Origin: an uncultured Candidatus Saccharibacteria bacterium
GTDB taxonomy: Bacteria > Patescibacteriota > Saccharimonadia > Saccharimonadales > Saccharimonadaceae
DNA length: 47,492 nt
Direction: 5' to 3'
NCBI GenBank assembly: GCA_938041555.1
Contig: CALIAC010000021.1
Span: 1-47,492, forward strand
Shown: piece by piece, positions 33,431 through 42,479 of the stretch
How the letters are laid out: each line of letters opens with the position of its first letter
How positions within the stretch are numbered: position 1 is the stretch's first letter
Translations under genes and position numbers: made by a program
The notes under the pieces: model-generated
What the model saw: only the letters and a program-made list of their open reading frames with translations
Databases searched by the model: none
Told to the model about the DNA's origin: nothing

Positions 33431-33557
33431 CTCCTATACTTCATCCGATGGAGTATGAAAATCCGCTGCAATAACGGATTGACAGCCCTGGCGTCAAGAA
33501 GTCGATGCCAGGGAGATATCGACCCTTACAGCGATCTATCGGTGGGAGCGATAGGGC
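33431..33557 (-). ncRNA. Structured RNA motif, copy B
   Basis: The minus-strand counterpart of 29803-29934. The closing stem is CCTAT/ATAGG instead of CCCCATC/GATGGGG. P2 pairs GGTCGAT with ATCGAC and keeps the adjoining AAG/CTT pairing. P3 is AATCCG/CGGATT around the same TTATTGCA loop core. The block ACTCCATCGGATGAAGT is unchanged (33438-33454). An extra CCCTGGC/GCCAGGG pairing is possible in this copy. It lies between the DUF3048 gene (plus strand) and the 114-residue gene (minus strand), upstream of that gene's promoter. Confidence 0.6.
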
Positions 33558-33676
33558 AATGGGGCGTGAGGAATGATGCAGGTTTTGGGATGTAGGTATT
33601 CCAGAGGTGCACCAACTACACATCAAGACAAAATTCCTCATTCATCGCTATCCGCTCATGGTATAATGGCCATAAG

Positions 33677-34819
33677 ATGAGTTCACCACAGAATACACCA
33701 CCGGCAGCCTTTGGTGGCCGGGCGCAGCGTCGGCGTTTGCGGCGGCATGGACGGCACTTTATGGGACTGCGACATTTTGTGGGGCAGCACCGCATGCCCG
33801 TGATGGTGATTGGTGGGGCATTGGTGGTATTTGCTGGAGCAATGGCGTCATTTTCTCTACTCAATAAGCCTCGCCAGACCAAACCCGCCCCCGTTGTGGC
33901 AACGCAGAAAGCCCCAGAGGTGTATTATTCGCCCCTGACTGGCCTCAAGGTAGCCGACCAAGCGGCCACCACCAAGCCCGTTACTGCAGTGATGCTCGAG
34001 AATAGCCCCAGTGCTCGCCCTCAGTCAGGCGTCAAGCAGGCCGAGGTGGTGTATGAGGCAATTGCCGAGGCAGGCATCACTCGCTTTCTCGCACTGTACC
34101 AACAAAACAAACCAACGATGATTGGCCCAGTGCGCAGCCTGCGGCCGTATTACATCGACTGGCTCGCGCCATACCAGCCCAGCGTAGCCCATGTAGGGGG
34201 TAGCTCACATGCCTTGCAAGAGATCCGCAATGGTACCTACCGTGATATCGATCAGTTCTTTAATGAGCGCAGCTATTGGCGTGCCACCGACCGCCGTGCC
34301 CCGCACAATGTCTACACCAGTGCCGAGCGGCTGGATGACCTCAATAGCAGCAAAGGCTACAAGCAGTCTGTTGTCAAGATCGCACTTGCCCGGGCCGATG
34401 GCAAGCCAGCTAACCCTGCCACCGCCACCGTGGCCGTCATCAACTTTGGCAAATCCGCCCGCTACAACACGCGCTACCAATACGATGCTAGCACCAACAC
34501 CTACCAGCGTAGCATCGGTGGCGAGGCTAGCTTGGACCGTGAGGAAGGGCAGATTGCGCCCAGCGTTGTGGTGGCACTAACCGTCCAGCAGACCACCGTG
34601 CAAGAGGATGGCACGCGCGAGAATATTATCACCACTGGCCAAGGCAAAGCAACTATCTTCCAAAACGGCAGCGTGGTGGAGGGAATATGGCGCAAGGCCG
34701 ACCGTACCAGCCCCCTCGAGCTGCTTGACGCCAATGGCAAGGCAATCGCTCTTACCCGCGGCCAGACATGGATAGCGGCAGTACCTGGCGGCACAGGGAG
34801 CGTGTCGTGGCAGCAATAG
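33677..34819 (+). CDS. DUF3048-domain membrane-anchored protein
   Basis: A 380-residue protein of the YerB/DUF3048 family, usually an extracytoplasmic lipoprotein or anchored protein of unknown function. Here a basic N-terminus and one membrane helix (about 42-62, MVIGGALVVFAGAMASFSLL) anchor it. The family core follows: YYSPLTGLKVAD, AVMLENSPSARPQSGVKQAEVVYEAIAEAGITRFLALY, IGPVRSLRPYYIDW and HVGGSSHALQEI. The C-terminal subdomain (about 230-380) includes FQNGSVVEGIWRKADRTSPL. It heads a likely operon with a histidine kinase, overlapping it by 13 bases, and a response regulator. TATAAT lies 9 bases before the ATG. Confidence 0.93.
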   Translation: MSSPQNTPPAAFGGRAQRRRLRRHGRHFMGLRHFVGQHRMPVMVIGGALVVFAGAMASFSLLNKPRQTKPAPVVATQKAPEVYYSPLTGLKVADQAATTKPVTAVMLENSPSARPQSGVKQAEVVYEAIAEAGITRFLALYQQNKPTMIGPVRSLRPYYIDWLAPYQPSVAHVGGSSHALQEIRNGTYRDIDQFFNERSYWRATDRRAPHNVYTSAERLDDLNSSKGYKQSVVKIALARADGKPANPATATVAVINFGKSARYNTRYQYDASTNTYQRSIGGEASLDREEGQIAPSVVVALTVQQTTVQEDGTRENIITTGQGKATIFQNGSVVEGIWRKADRTSPLELLDANGKAIALTRGQTWIAAVPGGTGSVSWQQ

Positions 34820-36357
34820 GCCCAGCCCGGCCATTGCCACCTCATCGTCCACCCACCCTTATTAAGCAGTATTGGCCGCGCTATAGCCGCCGTGCTATTG
34901 GTGCGAGTATCCTGATGCAGTGCACTATTGCCGGGCTCGTAGCGAGCACGCTGTGGATGATTGGCCTAAGCCCTGGCCAGCTGCAGTTTTGGCTGGTTAT
35001 TATGGTGGTAGTGCTGGCGAGTATCCCGCTCAATATTTTCCTGCTCATGCAGCTACTCACCCCGCTCAAAGACCTCACACATGCTCTCAGTCACGTGGCG
35101 GGTGAGCCCAGTACTATTACGCCGCCCAACCCCAATGCAGCACACTTCGAGCGCGACGGCTTTAAGCCGCTGTTGCAATATATCTACCACACTGCTGCCA
35201 CTGCTGGCCAGGCCGAGCCGAGCCAGGCTCAAGCACAAGCTGCCCAGATCGAGGCTGCGCTCGATCAAACCAGTGCTGGTATCGCCATCCTCACCAGCCA
35301 GGGGCGGGTGTGCTACCATAGCCGCCACACCCCACTGCGCCAGAGCCATGATGGTGCGGCCGAGCTCGAGCTGTTATTTGAGCCAGGCGATGGCCTGACG
35401 GAGTGGCTCGCACACTGCCGCCGCAGCGCTGTCCATGCCGAGAAGACTTGGCTGCGCATTGCAAACAAGCTGGTGGGTGAGCCTGGGCGGCGTATCTTCG
35501 ACATTACGGCTAATTATGAGAAGGGCAGCAGCGCCGAGGTTATACTGGTGCTGCACGATCGCACCACCCTCTACCAGCCCGAGGATGATGACCTCGATTT
35601 CATCGCCTTTGCCGCACACGAGCTACGTGGGCCCATCACCGTTATTCGTGGCTATCTGGATGTCCTCACCGAAGAAGTTGGCCCAGCGCTGGCCGGCGAC
35701 CAGCACGAGCTGCTGGGGCGGCTCGTCGTCTCAGCCAATCGCCTCAGTGGCTACGTCAACAATATCCTCAATGCCAGCAAGTTCGACCGCCGCCACCTCC
35801 GCGTCCACCTAGCAGAAGAGTCAGTGGCTAGCATCTACAATATCATCCGCGACGACATGCAGCTGCGCGCCACCACCCAAGGCCGCACACTCACGGTGGA
35901 TATCCCCGCCACGCTGCCCACCATCGCAGCCGATCGCTCCAGCCTGTCTGAGGTACTGAGCAATATCATTGATAACGCACTCAAATATAGCAACGAAGGC
36001 GGCGAAGTCCACGTCTCGGCCGTGCAAGATGGTGCATTCGTTGCCATCAAGGTGCAAGACCACGGCATCGGCATCCCCGCCAATGTGATGGGCAATCTCT
36101 TTCACAAGTTCTACCGCTCACACCGCAGCCGCGAGACCGTAGCTGGCACGGGTATTGGACTCTACATTAGCAAGGCGATCGTCGAGTCGCACGGTGGGCA
36201 GATTGGCGTGGTAAGCCGCGAAGGAGAGGGCTCCACCTTCACGATCACCATCCCCACCTACGCCAGCGTAGCAGACAAAATCGCCGATGGCAGCAACAGT
36301 CAGCTCATCACCAGTGGCGGTGGCTGGATAAAAAACCACACAATGTATAAGGGATAA
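34807..36357 (+). CDS. Membrane sensor histidine kinase (I)
   Basis: A 516-residue two-component sensor. Two membrane helices span about residues 34-55 and 60-81, followed by a HAMP-like linker and a divergent PAS-like region (about 140-250). The HisKA box is FIAFAAHELRGPITVIRGYL with His271. The ATPase domain has the N box SNIIDNALKYSNEGG, G1 DHGIGIP, F box HKFYRS and G2 GTGIGLYISK. The start is a GTG (34807) inside the end of the DUF3048 gene with GGGAG 6 bases upstream; longer forms would begin far inside that gene. Its partner is probably the receiver gene 22 bases downstream. Confidence 0.92.
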   Translation: MAAIGPARPLPPHRPPTLIKQYWPRYSRRAIGASILMQCTIAGLVASTLWMIGLSPGQLQFWLVIMVVVLASIPLNIFLLMQLLTPLKDLTHALSHVAGEPSTITPPNPNAAHFERDGFKPLLQYIYHTAATAGQAEPSQAQAQAAQIEAALDQTSAGIAILTSQGRVCYHSRHTPLRQSHDGAAELELLFEPGDGLTEWLAHCRRSAVHAEKTWLRIANKLVGEPGRRIFDITANYEKGSSAEVILVLHDRTTLYQPEDDDLDFIAFAAHELRGPITVIRGYLDVLTEEVGPALAGDQHELLGRLVVSANRLSGYVNNILNASKFDRRHLRVHLAEESVASIYNIIRDDMQLRATTQGRTLTVDIPATLPTIAADRSSLSEVLSNIIDNALKYSNEGGEVHVSAVQDGAFVAIKVQDHGIGIPANVMGNLFHKFYRSHRSRETVAGTGIGLYISKAIVESHGGQIGVVSREGEGSTFTITIPTYASVADKIADGSNSQLITSGGGWIKNHTMYKG

Positions 36358-36379
36358 CAGAGGTAGGAGGAGAGAAATT

Positions 36380-36757
36380 ATGGCAATTCAAACGATTCTC
36401 GTCATCGAAGACGATCGCTTCATCGGCGAAATGTACGTGCGCAGCCTCCGCAAGGCGGGCTACACGGTAGACTGGCTCATCGACGGGGCAGATGGCCTCG
36501 TGGCGGCACGTAACAATCACTACGACCTCATCTTGCTCGACATCATGCTCCCCGAGAAACGCGGCAGCGAGATCCTCGAGGCACTGCGCGCCGAGCCGCA
36601 ACACATCGCTGGCACGAAGATCGTCATCATGACCAACTTCGACCAAGACGAATCCACCCGCCTCGCCCTCCAAGCCAGCGTAGACGGCTACCTCATCAAA
36701 GCCGAGATCACCCCACGGCGATTGCTGGAGATTATTGCGGGGATGGAGAAAAGCTAG
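36380..36757 (+). CDS. Single-domain response regulator (I)
   Basis: A 125-residue stand-alone receiver with no output domain. The acidic pair is EDD (residues 10-12), the phosphoacceptor Asp54 (LILLDIMLPEK), the switch Thr85 (IVIMTNF) and the invariant Lys107 (GYLIKAE). It acts by protein contact rather than DNA binding. The ribosome site GGAGGAG is strong. It sits directly after histidine kinase I, its likely partner, and its 3' end overlaps the convergent metallopeptidase gene by four bases. Confidence 0.93.
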   Translation: MAIQTILVIEDDRFIGEMYVRSLRKAGYTVDWLIDGADGLVAARNNHYDLILLDIMLPEKRGSEILEALRAEPQHIAGTKIVIMTNFDQDESTRLALQASVDGYLIKAEITPRRLLEIIAGMEKS

Positions 36758-37693
36758 TGGCTATCTCTGCTGTATATACCTCTTAATCCAGCATCATCAA
36801 GCGCCTTGATGATCTTATCATTTGGATCAAAGGCATTTGGGGAGAGAAAGTCACCATTAACCCTTTGGCGGATACTCTCGACGACTTCTGCTACCGTACT
36901 CGACATACTCAACGAGTCACCTATACTTGGTAGCAAGCCTCCCCATCTTCTCCTCACTATTCGATGACTCCAATCCAATGCAATCTTACCTATTCGATTA
37001 CCAATGGCATATGCTCGCAACTCGTACGATAAATCACGTTGTTCAATCGCACCATCTCTATCTAACATCCATACTGGATAATCAAGATAATCTGCTGCGT
37101 GCGTCATTTCATGACCTAATGTATCAACCATTTCGGCCAGACGATGAATTCCCTCATTAACAATAATACTCGGTTGACCTACCACTCGAGTAGTAACAGA
37201 CTCCTCGCCTACAGGGCCCATAGCTACAGTCACTGCGGTTGTTCTTCCGCCGCTTTTTCTAGATAGTCTTAGCTCTCTCTTGTGACGATTCTCTTTTTTT
37301 GTATTTCGAAAATACATTGCAGCAAAATCCCATTTGACCGCATTGTCTAGATCCGGTTCACGGAGAACCGCATTATACTGCTCTTGCGCTATACCATCCA
37401 TCGTTGTATACGCAACTTCACTAGGGTGCAGCGATACAATAGGGATTATCCGCTGCCTATGCCAGTCTGGCACTTCGGCAATCACTCCATCAACACCGAT
37501 ACTAGGCACACGTGCACAGTCAACAGCTTTAGCCAAGCGTACCGCATGCTCGCCCAAAACGTCTTGCCCTTGTGTACTTTGAACGATTAGATGAAGGGCC
37601 TCCAGCGACCACTTCAGTTCATCCTGCCGCGCTGCATACTCAGCAGGGTGCGGCGTGTTACTTCTGTTGCTCTCTCTCTCTCTCTGCTGTCAT
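36754..37693 (-). CDS. HExxH metallopeptidase-like gene, frameshifted by (AG)8 (phase-variable)
   Basis: The long frame (36754-37557 and beyond) encodes a protein with a zinc-peptidase motif GHEMTHAADY and a candidate third ligand Glu 26 residues later (SYELRAYAIG). The frame stays open and protein-like upstream to 37692 (EYAARQDELKWSLEALHLIV) but has no ATG or GTG start. The only promoter-linked ATG is at 37693, with TATAAT ending 6 bases before it. It is followed by ACAGC and an (AG)8 tract that throws it out of frame into a TAA. With 9 or 6 AG units the product would be in frame, about 313 residues with nine. The substrate is unknown. Confidence 0.75.
37670..37685. repeat. Dinucleotide tract (CT)8 / (AG)8 at a gene start
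   Basis: Eight pure CT units (AG on the coding minus strand) begin five bases after the ATG at 37693. The unit number sets the reading frame of the metallopeptidase-like gene: 8 is out of frame, 9 and 6 are in frame. Confidence 0.9.
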
Positions 37694-37699
37694 GTGGTG

Positions 37700-37705
37700 A
37701 TTATA
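37700..37705 (-). promoter_or_regulatory. -10 box of the phase-variable gene
   Basis: TATAAT on the minus strand, then CACCAC and the ATG at 37693. The 6-base spacing equals that of several intact leaderless genes in the window, which marks this ATG as the true start. Confidence 0.65.
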
Positions 37706-37926
37706 CTACATTTTGTGTAGAACGCAATAGCGAACAAGCTTATTTGGGTAACTTTCCCTCATATAGCAAGCCCATCACAGCGAGTATACTCCGGTCGAAA
37801 GTGATATAGCGAATATTTGCCAATATGCTACTACCTCCATATTTCTTATTCGGTCAGTCCGTTATATACAACGGTGAAGTTTTGAAGCTTTAGCTCTTGC
37901 TATATATCTCAAAATAATACCGCAAA

Positions 37927-37953
37927 TAAAAACACCTCGCTGAAGCAAGGTAT
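37927..37953 (-). terminator. Terminator after tRNA-Glu
   Basis: On the minus strand ACCTTGC, TTCA, GCGAGGT and GTTTTTATTT: a 7-bp stem with a T-run, 20 bases after the tRNA. Confidence 0.8.
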
Positions 37954-37972
37954 CGTAATGTAGCCATACTGG

Positions 37973-38044
37973 TGACCTCACCGGGAATCGAACCCGGATT
38001 GCCAGGATGAAAACCTGGTGTCCTAACCGTTAGACGATGAGGCC
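37973..38044 (-). tRNA. tRNA-Glu (anticodon TTC)
   Basis: A 72-base tRNA body. Acceptor GGCCTCA pairs with TGAGGTC, followed by discriminator A; CCA is not encoded here, unlike tRNA-Leu. The anticodon stem CCAGG/CCTGG encloses TTTTCAT, so the anticodon is TTC. The T-arm contains GGGTTCGATTCCC. Confidence 0.95.
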
Positions 38045-38074
38045 GTGCAAGCACACATAGCAGTGCTGTGTGCC

Positions 38075-38103
38075 ATTATACGAAAAAGTCGCTGGTTTGT
38101 CCA
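38075..38103 (-). promoter_or_regulatory. Promoter of tRNA-Glu
   Basis: TGGACA, 17 bases and TATAAT on the minus strand. Between it and the tRNA a GCACACA/TGTGTGC hairpin (about 38050-38072) forms the leader that must be processed off. Confidence 0.75.
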
Positions 38104-38174
38104 CTGCAATGCTCCTTCATTATCCTACTGCCCAAAATCCTGCTCCGGCTGCAGCGATATCTGCTATACTAATG

Positions 38175-38188
38175 ACACAATATTGTGT
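38175..38188. promoter_or_regulatory. 14-bp palindrome overlapping a promoter start
   Basis: ACACAATATTGTGT is a perfect palindrome that begins 4 bases after a TATACT -10 (38165-38170), so it covers the expected transcription start of the propeller gene. A repressor operator is the simplest reading. A small mRNA hairpin is the alternative. Confidence 0.45.
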
Positions 38189-38206
38189 AATACAACGAAG
38201 TGACTC

Positions 38207-39694
38207 ATGGATATTTCGCCTGTTCCGACATCTGTGCTGGGGGAGCACCCGCCACAACGCCCCGCCAAGCGGCGGCATAGCACACTCATGCTGTGGGTGA
38301 TGCTTGCGGCGGCCATCACTGTGGTGCTCTCAGCCATTGCTGCGGCAGTAACCCTTCTCTCCTCGCCGCAGCGCATGCAAGCAGCGGCAGTGTCGGCCAT
38401 GCCATCGCGCACCGATGTGTTTCTAGCCAATGGCTATGGAGCAGGTCAGCGCGCAGTGCGGTTTGCGGCGGGGCAGGGTGGCTTGAGCTTCTTGGGTAGC
38501 ACGGCCGACCACTCGCGGCTTGCCATTGCAGGGCAGGGTGCGCAGGATACCACACCAGTGCTCCGGATTTGGGATACTGGGCGCAAGCAGGCAGTCGCTA
38601 CTTGGCCAGCCAGCACCTGCAGCAGCGTCACACCACGTGGAGTGGTGTATTGCGCCAACCAGCAGCGAGGGCGCTCGGTCATTACCGCGGTAGAGCTTGC
38701 TACCGCCAAGGTTCTCTATACTACCCCTGTAGCTACCCAGCCTACTACGCTTACATATTACGGCACAGATAGCCAACAGCAAGACATTATTGGCGAGAGC
38801 ACCACCGCCACCTTCTACGCCGCCGCAGGGAATCTGCGCACTATCACCAGTGGCGATTTTCAGAACCCCAACGCTATCTGCACGATAGCGAGCGGTAGCA
38901 AGCTTCTCTGTCGCCGCAATACCGAGAAAGACCACGGCGCTAAGCCATCCCAGAAGTCACCCAGCAAGCGTACTCCCTCACGTACCACCACCGGTGTCGT
39001 CATCACAAATGAGCGCCAGGCGACCACTGCAGACCAATCGACCACCGTCATCACTGTGTATGATATCGCCAGCGGCACGCGCGAAGTGCAGCGCACAGCT
39101 AGCTCCAGCAACGTCACCCTAGCAAGCGATGGTTGGCTAGAGGGCACTGCTGGCAGCAATACCATCCAATCCAGCGGGCAAGAGACCTTCGAGAGCTATG
39201 GCCTTGATGGCAAGCCACGCGGCCGCAGCACTGTCAATAGCGCGTACAAGCTCAGCCCAGCCGCCAGCTCCTTCACCAACCCCACTGGCACTACTGCGCC
39301 AACCTACCCCCGAGAAGCTCTCACCACAGATATGCCGCGCGTCGTTGTGGATGGGCAGGGTAGAGAGTTCCTGCGCATTGCCAGCCAAAACACGCAAGAC
39401 TTCGCCCTCAGCCATGCCACCTATGGCCGCACCGGTGGTGGCACGCTCACTCTGGCTGACGGCGGTAATATCGTCTCCGCTAGCTTAGACGGCTCACTCC
39501 TCCTCACCAGTAATCTCCACTCTGCCGGCATCCAAGCCAGTGGTAGTAAAGGTCTCAAGATAGTCAAAGTCGCCGATGGTACAACCCTCCTCACCATCAA
39601 AGGAACCGACATGCGCAGCCTCACCATCCGCAGCAATCTCATCGCTAGCACTGGCAAGGACGGCACACTTGTGGTGTATGTGCCGGGTAAGTAG
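38207..39694 (+). CDS. Membrane-anchored beta-propeller-like protein
   Basis: A 495-residue protein with a short cytoplasmic tail, one membrane helix (about residues 27-52, LMLWVMLAAAITVVLSAIAA and on) and a large outer domain. Repeated beta units suggest a WD40/PQQ-like propeller (HSRLAIAGQG..VLRIWDTGRKQAVATW, VYCANQQRGRSVITAVELATAKVLYT, LTSNLHSAGIQ..LKIVKVADGTTLLTI). A basic Ser/Thr/Pro-rich insertion interrupts it near residues 245-265. It resembles in layout the PEGA protein at 26613. The function is unknown. A palindrome overlaps its promoter. Confidence 0.8.
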   Translation: MDISPVPTSVLGEHPPQRPAKRRHSTLMLWVMLAAAITVVLSAIAAAVTLLSSPQRMQAAAVSAMPSRTDVFLANGYGAGQRAVRFAAGQGGLSFLGSTADHSRLAIAGQGAQDTTPVLRIWDTGRKQAVATWPASTCSSVTPRGVVYCANQQRGRSVITAVELATAKVLYTTPVATQPTTLTYYGTDSQQQDIIGESTTATFYAAAGNLRTITSGDFQNPNAICTIASGSKLLCRRNTEKDHGAKPSQKSPSKRTPSRTTTGVVITNERQATTADQSTTVITVYDIASGTREVQRTASSSNVTLASDGWLEGTAGSNTIQSSGQETFESYGLDGKPRGRSTVNSAYKLSPAASSFTNPTGTTAPTYPREALTTDMPRVVVDGQGREFLRIASQNTQDFALSHATYGRTGGGTLTLADGGNIVSASLDGSLLLTSNLHSAGIQASGSKGLKIVKVADGTTLLTIKGTDMRSLTIRSNLIASTGKDGTLVVYVPGK

Positions 39695-39759
39695 CGCTGC
39701 ACCCTACGCCTCAATACACAACGCGCCCACTTTCTCTGCATAGCCGCAGCTTTATAGCA

Positions 39760-39790
39760 AAATAACCCGCCAATCGCGAGCGGGTTATTT
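39760..39790. terminator. Bidirectional terminator between convergent genes
   Basis: AAATAACCCGC and GCGGGTTATTT form an 11-bp stem with A/T flanks. It serves the propeller gene and the convergent small membrane-protein gene. Confidence 0.87.
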
Positions 39791-39812
39791 GTAAGAGTAG
39801 CAGAGCAGGATT

Positions 39813-40082
39813 CTACCGGCTTGCAGCGTGGTTAAGTACATACGCGCTGAGGCAGGCCAGGCCAATGCTAAGCATGACGATGGCGGTGTGCGGATCGATG
39901 CTGTGCGAGATACTCAGCACTACCACGATAACACTAAGCACCAGGCAAGCTGCAATGAGCAAGATGTCGAGCATCTGCTTGGGCGTCTTTTTGTGGGTGG
40001 TCGATACTGTTACCTTTGTTTTTGTAGTGGTTGTTGCTGGCGCGGCTGCTTTGGCCGCTGCTTTGGTTGATTTTTTTGCCAT
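39813..40082 (-). CDS. Small two-helix membrane protein
   Basis: An 89-residue protein. The N-terminus is Ala/Lys/Thr-rich and basic (MAKKSTKAAAKAAAPATTTT), and two membrane helices follow (about 37-58 and 66-84). The start at 40082 has a near-perfect ribosome site AAGGAGG five bases upstream and a TACAAT -10 before that. A longer in-frame reading (to 40451) would run back through the promoter and is rejected. I do not recognise a family; the histone-H1-like Lys/Ala tail may contact nucleic acid or membrane lipids. Confidence 0.75.
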   Translation of the reverse strand: MAKKSTKAAAKAAAPATTTTKTKVTVSTTHKKTPKQMLDILLIAACLVLSVIVVVLSISHSIDPHTAIVMLSIGLACLSAYVLNHAASR

Positions 40083-40256
40083 ATGGCCTCCTTTGTTTTC
40101 TGGCACTATTGTAGCACATTGTAGAGAAAAATGGGCGAATAAATTACTCAAGGTCATAAGAAGTGGCGGGCAGCGAGCGCGGTTCTCGGCCAGCACTCCA
40201 TTGCCATCGCCCAGGCAATCCGCTATAATACACACAAAGCATAAGGGGGATAACCA

Positions 40257-42320
40257 ATGGGGGTGCAACAAATCAGCCGGTTTTGGCACCGGCGCTTGTG
40301 CGAGGCAAGCATGCTCTATGCCGTCATCATCGTGGCGCTGTGGGCATGGCGGCACTTTGGCGGGGTGGATCAATACAACCTCGTACTTGGCATGCCACCC
40401 ATTGCCGTCATCTTGGCCGGTATAACAGGGGTCGTGGCAGCGGTGCTTCACATCTGGCCACCGCAGCAGCGGCTTGGGCAGGCGAGCCTCGTGGTGTATC
40501 TCTGCGCCGTGGCCACAACGGGCGCGCTCATCGTTGGCACTGGCGGGCTGAGCTCACCCTTTATTGCAGCCTGGCTCTTGGTGGCAGTCTTTGCAATGTT
40601 TTTTGGCTGGGTGGGGCTAGCGCTCGTCTTGCTACTGGTCAATGCCTACCTCAGTTGGGGAGTATTGTCGGGGCATATTACAAGCATGATGATCCCCAGC
40701 GCTATGCTAACGGGCGAGCTACCCGTCCTAGTGGGGTGCTTGCTCTGGGGGCCGGATGATCGCGCTGCCGAGGCCCGCACCACCTCGTACCGCGAGCTTG
40801 CCGCCACGCTGAGCCGAGTGGCAGGCAAGTCGGATATCGTGCTCAATGCGATTGGCGATGGCGTGATGGCGCTGGATGCAGACGGGATGATAGAGCTCAT
40901 CAATCCAGCAGCCCAACGTCTTGTGGGCTGGGGTGACGAAGATGCTCTGGGCCTCAGCTACCAATCCGTCCTCAAGCTTATCGACGCCAAAAACGACCCC
41001 ATTACCAATGATACCGACCCGATCGCCGCCGTCCTGGCCGATAACCAGCCCCTTACCACCGACCGTCTGCGCCTCGTGACAAGCTCTGGCAAGACACCGA
41101 TCATCTCACTCGTCATTTCGCCCGTCAGTAGCGAGCCGGGCAGTGGGGTCATCGTCGTCTTTCGTGACGTGACAAAGGAAAAGGCTGAGGAGCGCCAAAA
41201 GGCCGAGTTCATTAGCACCGCCAGCCACGAGATGCGTACCCCTGTAGCGTCAATTGAAGGCTCCCTTGGCCTCACCCTTACCCCCGCCACCGCCACTATC
41301 GACCAGCGCGCCCGCGACTTCATTACCAAAGCCCACCGCTCGGCCGAGCACCTCGGCCGGCTCTTTCAAGACCTGCTGGACGTGAGCAAAGCTGACGATG
41401 GCCGCTTGCAGAGCAATCCTGAAGCGATTGACCTCGTCCCCTTTGTCAGTGACATTGTAGAGGGGCTACGCCACAAGGCCGAGGACAAAAAGCTCCAGCT
41501 TATCTTCAAGCCACGCCCTGGCACAACTGGTGGCGAGCACAGCGCTACCTTTACGAGCCGGACGCTTAGCCCTGCCTTTTATGTCTATGTCGACCCAGAC
41601 CAACTGCGTGAGGTGCTCGATAATCTGGTAGAGAATGCTATCAAGTACACTCCCAGCGGGCGTGTAACGGTGGATGTAACTGGTGGTAGTGGGCGCGTGA
41701 CGATCGCCATTGCCGATACTGGCATTGGCATACCAGTGGAAGATCAGTCACACCTCTTCCAAAAGTTCTACCGGGTGGATAATTCGGACACGCGCGAGAT
41801 TGGCGGCACTGGCCTAGGGCTCTACCTCAGTCGCCGCCTTACAGAGGTGATGGGTGGCCGCTTGTGGGTGGAGAGTGCGTACCGGCAGGGAAGTACCTTC
41901 TTCCTTGAGCTCCCACGTATGAGTGAGCACGATGCTCAAACCGCCCTCGCTGCCAAAGCCAAGGCAGCAGCACAAGCCGCCAAGGCAGCTCCGCCTCGCC
42001 CAGTACCAGCTTTTGCCGCAGCCGCACTCCAGAGCCAAGGCTTTTTGCCACAGTCACGCTCAGCTGCTCGCACTCAGCGCCCAGCCCAAAAGAGCAGCCA
42101 TACAGCTGCGCCACCCGCAGCAAAAAACGTCCAATCTACCACTGTTACCGTTGCCCAGGCTGTTCCTTCCACTCCCTCAAGCGCCACACTACCATCTACG
42201 CCACAACCATCACCCACGGCGCACATCATTGCCACCAGCCAGCCCCGGCGCAGCCCCACTCGCGTCCGCGATGTCCTCACCACGCCGCGCTCTGCTGCGC
42301 CACCACGGGCAGTGCGGTAG
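40257..42320 (+). CDS. Membrane sensor histidine kinase with PAS domain (II)
   Basis: A 687-residue sensor kinase. Five or six membrane helices occupy about residues 18-165. A PAS domain follows at about 190-310 (LNAIGDGVMALDADGMIELINPAAQRLVGW, VFRDVTKEK). The HisKA box is FISTASHEMRTPVASIEGSL with His324. The ATPase domain has LDNLVENAIKYTPSG, IADTGIGIP, FQKFYRVD and GGTGLGLYLSRRL. The last ~130 residues form an Ala/Pro/Ser/Thr/Gln-rich disordered tail, unusual for a kinase. The partner may be the receiver at 43286, which carries a similar tail; the two genes are separated by a minus-strand gene. Confidence 0.92.
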   Translation: MGVQQISRFWHRRLCEASMLYAVIIVALWAWRHFGGVDQYNLVLGMPPIAVILAGITGVVAAVLHIWPPQQRLGQASLVVYLCAVATTGALIVGTGGLSSPFIAAWLLVAVFAMFFGWVGLALVLLLVNAYLSWGVLSGHITSMMIPSAMLTGELPVLVGCLLWGPDDRAAEARTTSYRELAATLSRVAGKSDIVLNAIGDGVMALDADGMIELINPAAQRLVGWGDEDALGLSYQSVLKLIDAKNDPITNDTDPIAAVLADNQPLTTDRLRLVTSSGKTPIISLVISPVSSEPGSGVIVVFRDVTKEKAEERQKAEFISTASHEMRTPVASIEGSLGLTLTPATATIDQRARDFITKAHRSAEHLGRLFQDLLDVSKADDGRLQSNPEAIDLVPFVSDIVEGLRHKAEDKKLQLIFKPRPGTTGGEHSATFTSRTLSPAFYVYVDPDQLREVLDNLVENAIKYTPSGRVTVDVTGGSGRVTIAIADTGIGIPVEDQSHLFQKFYRVDNSDTREIGGTGLGLYLSRRLTEVMGGRLWVESAYRQGSTFFLELPRMSEHDAQTALAAKAKAAAQAAKAAPPRPVPAFAAAALQSQGFLPQSRSAARTQRPAQKSSHTAAPPAAKNVQSTTVTVAQAVPSTPSSATLPSTPQPSPTAHIIATSQPRRSPTRVRDVLTTPRSAAPPRAVR

Positions 42321-42479
42321 CTCCTATCTCGCTGACAATAAGCTACAGAGGCCGATATATCCACGATACCGACCTCTGTTGATACTACAACGTGCGCCAG
42401 TGCCTCTCCTGCGGCAAAAAGCGAGAAGAGGAGTGAGCCCTACCAAATACTGATGATAAAACTCTTGTCCATCACACAT

